From Apus apus (lineage: Eukaryota > Chordata > Aves > Apodiformes > Apodidae): a DNA stretch of 64,000 nt. The notes below the pieces were generated by a model, which searched no databases, had not been told where the DNA came from, and worked only from the letters and a program-made list of their open reading frames with translations. Numbering within the stretch: the first letter of the stretch is position 1; every line of letters starts with the position of its first letter. The translations under genes were made by a program, and so were the position numbers. Shown one piece after another: positions 49,401 to 57,900 of the stretch. The stretch is from assembly GCF_020740795.1 (NCBI RefSeq), contig NC_067282.1, forward strand, positions 149,778,858-149,842,857, in the 5' to 3' direction.

Positions 49401-51543
49401 TACTAATCAGGGTAGCTGGCATATGAAACAAATCTCTGCTGAGAAGCCACTGTAAGCAAAGTATTTTAACAGCAGTGAGCTTTTCCCAATGAGTACGATG
49501 AATAAGCATGTCAAAACAGATCCCTGTCAAAACACACTCCCTGTGTTTTTTTGAGTGAGGACAAACACACACTGCAGTCTGGCCCAGGATTATGAACTAT
49601 AGTGTTTACCTCCTCTAGTCATAATTATTTTATACTGATGTTCACTCTGGAGATAATTTAGGTATAGTACATGGGAGGGTTTTCACACTGCCTCCTTTAT
49701 TTGATCAGTGTAGAGCTTCTAAATAGCAACTTGGAGCACCACAGTAGGTGTCTAAAATGAGATTGTATGTACATGCCTGCCCTCTTGTCTTGGATAGCAG
49801 AGTGTGTCTTTGGCACATGAACGAGGAAAATTACCTGGGGAAGCCACATTATGTGAAGCAAGAAGCAGAACAGTAGCATCTTTGCAATGTTACTGTTGTT
49901 GGATTGAGAGACAAAATAGCAGCTCTTGCTACAGGGAGCAGTGGCTACATGAAAATTTCATAACTTTTTTCTCCTTTGTGCTGAAACAAACTTTAGTTTT
50001 TTTCTCATGACTTCACTTCAAAATGCATCATCATCCCTGTGAAACAGTGGTTTCTTGGTGCTTTCACATTGCTTCACTCTTACATCTTCCAGGGCTACAA
50101 CTAAGCAGTCAGATCAAAGGATGCCTTGTGACATCATCTGCTGACAAATTTGTGAAAATTTGGGATATCCTGGGAGACAGACCAAGTTTAATCCATTCCA
50201 GAAATATGAAAATGGTAGAGTAATATTCATTACTTGATTCCAAGGTTTCTATATAAACCACGTCTGCCTAATCATGTCTGACTTGAATCTGGTTTTACAT
50301 AATGTAACATCTAGGGAAAAAAAATAATCACATCTCTGTATTCTGGGTAAATCTTGCTTGTTATAGGGCAGTGTTCAGACCAACATGTAATCGGCCGAGA
50401 TGGCAAGATGAAGATGTGGTTTACTGTTTGTAGTTAACAGCTCTTGACTGTCACCTTGTGTCTTTGCAAAATAAGTTGCCTAAGACTTACAGAGTTTACA
50501 TTTGTTAAAACTTGCTTGATTAAAGTATTCTCAGATGCCAAATTCATTTTAGGATGATACTTAAAATCCTCCTCTTTCTGCCTCTCTTCCAGGGTGTTCT
50601 TTTCTGTGCAGCTTGCTGCCCTGACTTCCCGTTTGTATTTGCCTTTGGAGGAGAGAAAGAAGGGCTACGTGTTTGGGATATAAGCAAGGTTTCTGCAGGT
50701 AACATTCTCCTTTCTTTGAATCTTGTGGTTCTCTCTCCTTGCCCCCTGGGTGTATTTGTATATTCAGTAATGTTTCGTGGCTCTGAGAGAAACTCTAGGT
50801 AAATATTTTTAAATACCCCAAGACTGCATATGTGTTCATGTTTTCAGCTTCACAAAATGTGGTGTTTTTCTAACTTGGGAGAACTGTGCCACATGACTTC
50901 TCTTCTTGTAGCTGAATATGTGATTTCTTATAGTACCTATGTTTTACTTTTTTCTTAATGTTCCTGGTGTAATCAAATACCACATTCTTGAGTGCCTGTA
51001 GGAATAGAAGTGAGGACTGGTTTTGATCGTTTGTCATAGCTACATACAACTTCATGGCATGAATTTCTGGAGAAGGCTTTTAAGAGCTCGATGAAAACCA
51101 GATAGACTAAAACCAGAAATAAATTATTTAAACTTAATGTTTTGTTCTACAAAACTCATCCATTTCACAGTACTTAGGTACAGAAATTATGCACAGGGAA
51201 ACCTCTAGAGATGTTCTGGGGGAGAAGTAACAGGACTTGTAATTTGAGTATCACATGCAGGTGATTGTTGGACATGTAAGATTGGACTCCCTACTCAGGG
51301 TAAGGCAGAAAGCTTTAAAAATGCACCAGGTTAGGATTTCAATTCTGTGGTGTTCACTGTGCTGTACCTGCTGTACTGCTCTTGTCTCTGGAATGGTAAC
51401 ACATAAGCAATCCCCTCTCTGTTGCAGTGAATGAAGTTTTTGGAAACAGAGAGAGACTTGTTTTGGCTAATGCCAGCTCTGTGGCTCGCAGCTCAACGGC
51501 CAGCAGTAGCAGCAACTATTCAGAGACACCAATGGAATCATGA
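34361..51543 (+). CDS. PWP1: PWP1, periodic tryptophan protein 1 homologue (WD40, ribosome biogenesis)
   Basis: Gene-level entry; fifteen coding exons join to 1485 nt, 494 residues and a TGA, with every phase matching. The start ATG at 34361 has a strong Kozak context (GCCGCCATGA). The N-terminus ([18 protein letters not shown]) is characteristic of PWP1. Residues 60-93 are acidic ([17 protein letters not shown]). A Lys-rich, NLS-like patch lies at about 222-235. WD-type blades follow: [15 protein letters not shown] (about 196-210), [12 protein letters not shown] to ADNTVILWD (about 245-277), [12 protein letters not shown] to SYDKSAVLYD (about 289-318), VERVTWN to GFVYCLDAR (about 336-367), [13 protein letters not shown] (about 392-404) and [11 protein letters not shown] (about 440-451). 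A Ser-rich tail ends TPMES. Human PWP1 is about 501 residues, so this is complete. The family works in the nucleolus in rRNA transcription and ribosome assembly and has been linked to mTORC1 and H4K20 methylation. It sits head to tail after BTBD11 and tail to tail with PRDM4. Confidence 0.97.
34521..34579 (+). CDS. PWP1: PWP1 coding exon 2
   Basis: The acceptor is CGTCCCGCAG and the donor is GTGAGC. It encodes [19 protein letters not shown] and ends two bases into a Gly codon. Flanking introns are extremely G-rich. Confidence 0.93.
34580..36844 (+). other. PWP1: PWP1 intron 2
   Basis: The first 200 bases continue the CpG island with several G-runs (34587-34622 and 34676-34685). A second, isolated G-rich block lies at 36460-36487 in otherwise AT-rich sequence. 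No other gene was seen. Confidence 0.75.
36845..36999 (+). CDS. PWP1: PWP1 coding exon 3 (acidic region)
   Basis: The acceptor at 36844 (TTTAAACAG) is the one that keeps frame. Another AG with a better pyrimidine tract at 36824 would add 20 bases and bring a stop soon after. The exon encodes [10 protein letters not shown] to ENYDEEEYT; donor GTAGGA. Confidence 0.9.
37350..37435 (+). CDS. PWP1: PWP1 coding exon 4
   Basis: The acceptor is TCATCTAG and the donor is GTAAGT. It encodes [19 protein letters not shown] and then DPYITLKST, matching the PWP1 family. Confidence 0.96.
39207..39303 (+). CDS. PWP1: PWP1 coding exon 5
   Basis: The acceptor is TTGCTGTTCAG and the donor is GTAAGT. It encodes [20 protein letters not shown] through SLEVH and ends one base into a Val codon. 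Confidence 0.96.
40785..40895 (+). CDS. PWP1: PWP1 coding exon 6
   Basis: The acceptor is TTTTTTTCAG and the donor is GTAAAT. It encodes [20 protein letters not shown], then [15 protein letters not shown], a well-conserved PWP1 segment. Confidence 0.96.
41667..41797 (+). CDS. PWP1: PWP1 coding exon 7 (WD blade and Lys-rich patch)
   Basis: The acceptor is TTCTTGTAG and the donor is GTAAGT. It encodes [19 protein letters not shown], then the basic patch [12 protein letters not shown], a likely nuclear or nucleolar localisation signal. Confidence 0.97.
43152..43225 (+). CDS. PWP1: PWP1 coding exon 8
   Basis: The acceptor is CTCCATACAG and the donor is GTAAAA. It encodes [20 protein letters not shown], the start of a WD repeat with its GH dipeptide. 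Confidence 0.96.
45348..45444 (+). CDS. PWP1: PWP1 coding exon 9
   Basis: The acceptor is CCATTATCAG and the donor is GTACAT. It completes Arg and encodes [20 protein letters not shown], then ASLMLHTDK, the WD end of one blade and start of the next. Confidence 0.96.
46329..46390 (+). CDS. PWP1: PWP1 coding exon 10
   Basis: The acceptor is GTTATCTAG and the donor is GTAAGT. It encodes [20 protein letters not shown] and splits a Lys codon. Confidence 0.96.
48079..48190 (+). CDS. PWP1: PWP1 coding exon 11
   Basis: The acceptor is TTCCCATAG and the donor is GTGAGT. It encodes [19 protein letters not shown] and [15 protein letters not shown]. Confidence 0.96.
48573..48586 (+). promoter_or_regulatory. 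CTCF-like core motif in PWP1 intron 11
   Basis: GCACTAGAGGGCAC matches the vertebrate CTCF core CCASYAGRKGGCRS at all positions but the first. It is a sequence match only; occupancy is unknown. Confidence 0.35.
49196..49286 (+). CDS. PWP1: PWP1 coding exon 12
   Basis: The acceptor is TTTCTTTAG and the donor is GTAAAC. It encodes [20 protein letters not shown] through HDEEVS. Confidence 0.96.
50093..50214 (+). CDS. PWP1: PWP1 coding exon 13
   Basis: The acceptor is ACATCTTCCAG and the donor is GTAGAG, a weaker donor. It encodes [39 protein letters not shown]. Confidence 0.96.
50593..50698 (+). CDS. PWP1: PWP1 coding exon 14
   Basis: The acceptor is CTCTTCCAG and the donor is GTAACA. It encodes [20 protein letters not shown] and [15 protein letters not shown], the last WD blade. 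Confidence 0.96.
51428..51543 (+). CDS. PWP1: PWP1 terminal coding exon 15
   Basis: The acceptor is CTCTGTTGCAG. It encodes [20 protein letters not shown], a Ser-rich stretch and ETPMES, then TGA at 51541-51543. Confidence 0.96.
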
Positions 51544-52079
51544 TGGACCAAACATCACATAATCAAAGTAATTAATGGGACTACGACTAATGTGCATTCT
51601 ACAAATCTCCCTCTTTGGTGACAGTTCATAGAAATCGCCCAAGTGTCTTTCAATCTGTAGGCTGCTTCATCTCAGAGAAAGAAACATGGTGGTGTGGTTA
51701 AGCTCTGACTCAGCAGTTCTAAGTTCCTGCTTCTATTATCAGCTTTGAAAGATTAAATCACCTGATTTTGCCTGAGATGATCCCTGAAACAGGAGTTAGT
51801 TACTATGTTTAAAGTTGATATATAAAATGGTCACTAGAAAAGCATCCTACTGCTACGTGAAATTTGTTGAATACTGCAAAGAAGGTAAGGGCATCAAGAA
51901 GAATACTTCAGGCAGCAGTTGTGTAAAAAAAAAATGAAAGTTGAATGAAATTACAAGTGTAAATAGATAATTTATCCTTAATTTGAGACTCGATTTACAG
52001 ATCTATAATACAGATTTTAGAAGTGCTTCTATGTAACTTTTTTAAGCCTTAAGAATATTTCTTGGGCAGTAAGTCAGTC

Positions 52080-52145
52080 ACAGAATTATAGAATTGTTAG
52101 TTAGAAAAGGCCTCTTAAGATCACTAAGTCCAATTGTCAACCCAA
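52080..52145 (-). mobile_element. Short degenerate CR1 3' fragment
   Basis: CAGAATTATAGAATTGTTAG, then TTAGAAAAGGCCTCTTAAGA and CACTAAGTCCAATTGTCAAC resemble the reverse complement of the CR1 tail. Only about 65 bp and diverged, so the family call is tentative. Confidence 0.65.
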
Positions 52146-53254
52146 AAAAACCCCACCAACAAAACACCATGCCTTGAAATATTGAAATGGGTCAATATCA
52201 AACCAGAAATATCCCAGCTCTATCCCATCAAGATGAAGCGTTTCCATAGGACTTGAAGCTTACTGATGTGGCATGTATATTAGGTTTCTCTTCCAGCTCC
52301 AAATGTAATATGTATAGAATGTGAACTGCAATAAGCAGGGTGAGAGGCCGTCAGGACACAAAGCGAGGGTAGGGATCTCAGCTGGTCACTGGTGAAAGCT
52401 GTCCATGTTATGTGCTCCTGTTCTTAACTTCTCCCAGACACTTTTGCCTCGTACCTGAAGGCACAGAGGAACATTTTGACTATCAGCCTAACCACTGACT
52501 TAAACGCTTCATTTCTAGCATCAGGAAGCTAGTTAAGGCATGTGACTCAAACCATTTCTTCACATTTAAAGTGAACCCCCAAGTGCCTTACCCCAGGCCA
52601 GAAGGTAAATTATTTTCTTACCCTCCTGTGAAGTGCTTCCCTTGCCACATACTGGAAGGTGTCTATTAAAACTGCTGCTGCTGCAAAAAATGCCCTGGGT
52701 ATTAAAGCATCTGGTACCAGAGCAGCCCTAGTGTCAGGAAACACAGCTGACAAGATGTTACCACTGCTTCCCCCCCTAGCTCCTTGTAACTTATCCTTGT
52801 GAGGTAAAGCAGGTAACTGTAGCAGTACAAACTGCAGCGGGAGGAAAGGCAGGGCTGCAGATTTCCTTCCCATCCCTTGGAGTTAAATGGCTGTTTCTAA
52901 ATCCAACATAGTTGTTTCTAGTCTGGTGACAGGTGTTTAGCATGGCTCTGCAGGAACCAAGGACATTCTGGATGTGCCTCAGTCCTTTCTCTACCAAGCA
53001 ATAGTGAACAATGTGTAGACAACAAAGGAACAACTGCTTTAGTGAAGTTTAAGAAGGTGAAAGCATCGGAACCACTTCTGTTCAAGTGCTCTCCCCTGAA
53101 AAGCTGCAAGTTCTTCAAAGCTTCCATTTGAAATTGATGGTTCATGTTAACAGAAGTGATTACCCTTGAAGAGTTTTATCTCCACCTCTGGTATTAACTG
53201 GCAGTGTAGCTCTACCAGTTGCTTTTTTGCTTTAGGAAGCAATTGTGTTACCTA

Positions 53255-53260
53255 AATAAA
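53255..53260 (+). terminator. PWP1: Candidate PWP1 distal poly(A) signal AATAAA
   Basis: A canonical hexamer on the + strand about 1.7 kb after the PWP1 stop. It faces an opposite-strand AATAAA 29 bases further on, the pattern of two genes ending tail to tail. Confidence 0.4.
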
Positions 53261-53264
53261 AATC

Positions 53265-54595
53265 CCTCAAACTATCTTTCTGGAGCTTTTTATTCACAGA
53301 GGACAAGCACTGTGCATCTTCAGGTCTGAAGTACCGAGGCAGCTCTCCAGGAAGTACAGTGCACAGGGAGGAGTACAGGGAGAATGAGCTTAGGCCATTT
53401 ATGGCAAGAACCAGCACTTCTTTTACAAGGGAACCTGCAACGACCTTGTCAGAGACCAAGGGTCAGCTTGGTTTCCTTCTTTTGTTCTTTTCCTGTAAAG
53501 CCAGAGGAGCCACACAGCATATCTACAAAATTTAAAGACTGTTTCTTAGCTGTACCTGTTTGTGGAGGTGCAACAATACATACCTTGTCCCAGGAAAGCT
53601 TGGGAGAAACAGCTGATGAAAGAGTTATGTTACTCTCTTAGCATCATTATCAGAAATAGGAACCTTTTTTTTTTTCAGAATGTGTAAATATTTTTTTAAA
53701 AAGAGCATTAGAAAAGAGCCACATTTTTAATTTTTTTCAAAAGAAAACAACCAAATGAAATACATAATCTTAATTCCATAAATAATAGCAGCAAACCCTC
53801 CCATCATTCTAGGTGGTAAAAGGTTTACAGCACAAGAATATATACTGTAAACACTGTCTGACCATCTGCAAGCCTCTTCCTTATTGAGTCTATACAGTCT
53901 TTACCTCTTCACCTGCTTACATGTACTAGTGATCTAGACAGGGAAGAGGCAGTAACTATTCTCGAAAAGCCACGTGATTTTCTGTAGTGGGGTAAGTGCG
54001 TTGTCTGTAAATGCTGATTTCATTGGCTTTTTTGGTTACCTAAAACCGAAGCTGCTATTTATTTTTTTTAGAAGGAAACTTGAGCATTGACAAATTTTTG
54101 CTCTGGGTCAAACCACATCCTTCGGTTAGGAAGTGTTAAAAAGCAAAATACATCAGCTGCCACCACCATCTTGTTTTTCTTATTGTCATGGCTTTGCCAG
54201 TTAAGGATAATGGGCTTACAGGTCCCTGCAGTCGCTTGACTACATTTCTGGTTTGTGGCTCTTTACTCATAGGGCTATGCAAGGTGTGTCATATATCTCT
54301 GCACAGGATGGATTAATCTGAGTGATTTGGAAAAGGAAGTATGCACAGTGTGAAAAAAATGTCCTTGCCTTGCATTTCCTTCTTAGCAACTCTTCACTTG
54401 CATGTGCAAGATCCATTCTCATTCAGTGAGCTCTGGGTACAGTTTATGAAGCAGTTGGTAGTGTGGAGACTTAAGACAGAAGGAAAACGCCTCATTTGAC
54501 ATGTGCTGTTGACTGGGGAAACAAGGAAGAGGGTTGTTGTTTTTTTTTTCCTTCTCTAGTTACAGCATCCAAGAAAATATCCCCCTCTCTTTTCT
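53265..54595 (-). other. PRDM4: PRDM4 3'UTR (probable)
   Basis: Sequence after the PRDM4 stop on the minus strand: AT-rich and non-coding, with candidate poly(A) hexamers at 54063-54058 and 53294-53289. The 3' edge is inferred. Confidence 0.45.
53289..53294 (-). terminator. PRDM4: Candidate PRDM4 distal poly(A) signal AATAAA (minus strand)
   Basis: TTTATT on the + strand is AATAAA on minus, about 1.3 kb after the PRDM4 stop. A nearer minus-strand AATAAA lies at 54058-54063 and would give a 3'UTR of about 0.55 kb. Either or both may be used. Confidence 0.35.
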
Positions 54596-54905
54596 TCATT
54601 TGTGTCCAGAGAGGGCATCACCTGTTGAGTAGACTCCATTGTTAATCCTACAGTCTTCAGTCCTCACAGAGTCTATTAATTCCTCCTCTGACTCATCCTC
54701 TTCTTCCTCCTCTGGGGCTGACAGGCTGGATGTGGGGCCTTTACATATTTTTAAGTGGCGAGTGAGATGATACTTGGTTAGATAAGCCTTGGAGCATTTT
54801 TCACAGACATAGTCCCTCTTTCCTTCATGTGAATTGAGATGCTTCTTCAGGTGATTTGTCCTCAGAAACAGCTTGTCACACTTGGGGCACTTGATCTGCC
54901 GTTCT
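54596..54905 (-). CDS. PRDM4: PRDM4 terminal coding exon: last fingers and acidic tail
   Basis: On minus, the acceptor is CATGTCTTGCAG. It encodes [20 protein letters not shown], a finger ending [18 protein letters not shown] with Cys in place of the last His, an acidic run ([11 protein letters not shown]) and DALSGHK with TGA at 54598-54596. Confidence 0.96.
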
Positions 54906-57900
54906 CTGCAAGACATGACAAAGTTACCGTTTGCTCCCACAGCAAGGCAGCTGATAAGGTATTAACTAGTAGGGTGGTGGTGACAGGAGGGGGGGAAGGG
55001 TAAGTCTTACTCCCAAATCTTACACTTAATATACTAGAAGAAGCAGCAGACCAGAAATAACAGCACTACTGCAGCACTCAAGTGTAAATACTGTTCATTT
55101 CCCACTGTACGCACACAAAGCTCCTCTTCTCTCCCCCCAGATCCCCAACATGGCTGGCAAAAAAAGTCAGGCTTTTTGGATTACCTGTTAATTTGCAGCC
55201 GTTTCTCCTTTCTGATGATAAATTAACAACAACAACAACAACAAAATTCTACAAGGGTTTTGTTTGTTTGCTTATTTTTTGAGTAAGACCAAACTCTGGT
55301 TAAGCTCTATGTTTTGGCATGGACAGAAATATTGCCATGCTGGAAAGGTTAGGCCTGGCTTCCCATCCTCCATCAACAGTGGGGGAAGAAAAGAAGAAAA
55401 GAAAACAAATCTGCTGAGTCTTAACAGCCCTTGGTCTGTAAATGCTAAGCAGAGGCTTACCAGACTGCAACAAAGTCTACAGATGACTGTGCAGAACAGC
55501 TCCCAGCAGTTACTGTGTCATTAAAATACTGCAAAGACTAGAATAGCACAACCTCAGCCAGTAACAAGCAATTTGTCCAGATAGACTTCCGAGTCATTTT
55601 TAGAGGATGAACCTGTACTCCCCTAGGCCAAACTATTTGCAAACTGGAGATGTTCTGGGGCTCTTCAGCTTCATTATTTATTGCACTGGCTGGTCCAAGA
55701 CATCTTGTGAGATCACTTACTGCGTATGAGTGAGTACATGCTGCTTGAGGTCCTGCCTCCGCATGAACAGCTTTTCACAGTAGTCACACTTCAGATTCTT
55801 CTCCCCTGTGTGGATGACCATGTGTGATTCCAGGTGAGCCTTCTGAGTGAATGATTTGTCACAGAGGGTACAGCGGTAATTCTTCTGGCCTAGGATTGCA
55901 TACGTACACCCACAAATCCACAGTCAGTCCCCCACGAAATACAGTAAGCAAACAAGCCTGACCACTTCTGAAAAAATCCAGACTATTTGTGAACAGGACC
56001 TGCTTCCTCCCACAGTTCCTCCAGACTCAACATAAAGGTCCTACCTACTTGCAGTCTAGATTTAGCTATACAAAAAAACCCCAAGCATATGACTTCACTT
56101 CGTAATTCCCAAAGCTCTTCATCCCCCAGCCCACATCCTCAAGCCAAAAAACTCACTTCATGCTACTGTTTCAAACCACTGAGCCCTTCATGTGATGCCC
56201 AGTTCTGCACTTTGTCCTTCTCAACACCATTGTTTACATTTCCTCCAGTGTTTGTGGTCAATCAGGCCTTCCTGTAAGGCACTTTCTGCTTCTTGTCTAC
56301 ACCAACTGTGCCCCACTGTTCTGCATATTAAAACATCACCAGTAGACTTGTACGTTTTCCAGCAGAAATTCAGGCAAACATTTAACAAGATGAGGCTGAT
56401 CCATGATCAATTCTTGAGTAAAAACAATGGCAGCCTCCTTTTTAATACTAACCACAGTATCTATCTAGTTACTGTACATCAGTACATGCCCATCTCTGCT
56501 AATTTACCACAGGAACTGTATCTGATGCCTCACTGGAGCCCAACCACACTTGAGGCACTGCATTGCCTTTGTCTTGATCTAATACAGGTACAAAGCTCAC
56601 TGGCTCTTTGCTAAATTCTATGCTTTATCCCATTTTCACACTTACCTGCAGTTCTTCCATTGCTCGTTAACATAAATAGTTCAAAACCCTTGCACACCAC
56701 TTAATTCAGATTAAGTTTGAATGCCACTTGGATCCCTATCCCACTGAGTATTCTGTGGTTGCATGTACCACATTTGTACTTGATCAGTTTATTAAAACTC
56801 CTCACTCCTCAGCCTGCAGCTTCCTCTGCTTGACTCAAGTGCACCAAACTCCCAATTTTATTACCCTTCTAGCTTTCTGATTTGTATCCCTTGATTTCCA
56901 ACAGCTACAGCTATTTCAACCTTACTGGAAAAAAGAAAGAAAAAAAAAAAAAGGCAAAAATACACCGTTTATTGCTGGATTGTACTTGACCTTCACCCTC
57001 TCTACTATCCTCACTCTCTGTCAAATCCATGCCTATTCCTATTCCCTTCCTTCTTACACAGCTGAAAAATCTTTCACTATTTTGTTTTCCACTGTTAGCT
57101 CTCATTCACTGATCTCTGGCCATTCTTCCTCTATCTCCAAAGCCTCTGTGTCTTATGGGGACAAACTTTTTAGCAGGGTGTGTTGTGACAGGACATGGGG
57201 CAATGGCTTTAAACTAAAAGAGGGTAGATTCAGAGAAGATACAAGGAAGACATGTTTTACAATGAGGGTGGTGAAACACTGGAACAGGGTGCCCACAGCG
57301 GTGGTAAAGCCCCATCCCTGGACATTCAAGGTCAGATCGCATGGGCCTCTGAGCTACCCAATGTAGTCAAAAACATCCATGCTTACTGCAGGGGTGTTGG
57401 ACTAGATAACCTTTAATGGTCCCTTCCAACCCAAACCATTCTATGTTTCTCTGATTCTATATCCAAATGCCCACAGAAGTCAACAGCATGTTCAGACATG
57501 AGTGTTTTGATGAGTGACAGAGCAGAGCCGTGTCTACATCACTCTAACTCCACAGTCACCAATTTCAGTCTTGTGCCATTTGCTTAAGATGAAAAACAAA
57601 GTAGGAAGGAGGGGAAAGATTATCAGCCCCTTATTTAAGTGGCCAACTGTCCACATTGCAGGCTCTCAGATCCAGCTGGCTTTTTCTCATGAGCAGAAGA
57701 GAACCCTTGTTTTATTACAGCTGCCAGCACTGGATCTGCTGTGTGGGAACAAAGGGTCTCAGTCTCCCAGACAAAGGCTGACACTTCTTAACAGTAATAA
57801 ACTTCAACTCATCTAATGCTCTTTCAGTTATGGCACAATCAGCCAGAACACACAGGTCTACATACTGTTCTGTAAGCACCCGCACCACTGAACTCAGCAC

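Larger units (their letters stand above)
51544..53285 (+). other. PWP1: PWP1 3'UTR and convergent intergenic sequence
   Basis: Non-coding sequence after the PWP1 stop. An ATTAAA at 51752-51757 would give a short 3'UTR of about 0.23 kb. A canonical AATAAA at 53255-53260 would give about 1.7 kb. A degenerate CR1 fragment lies between. Which site is used cannot be decided from sequence. Confidence 0.45.

Noticed and set aside
57160-57366. Open frame at about 57 kb ending [20 protein letters not shown]
   Set aside because: Its C-terminal half is a translation of CR1 3'UTR-type repeat sequence, not the CR1 reverse transcriptase or a host gene.
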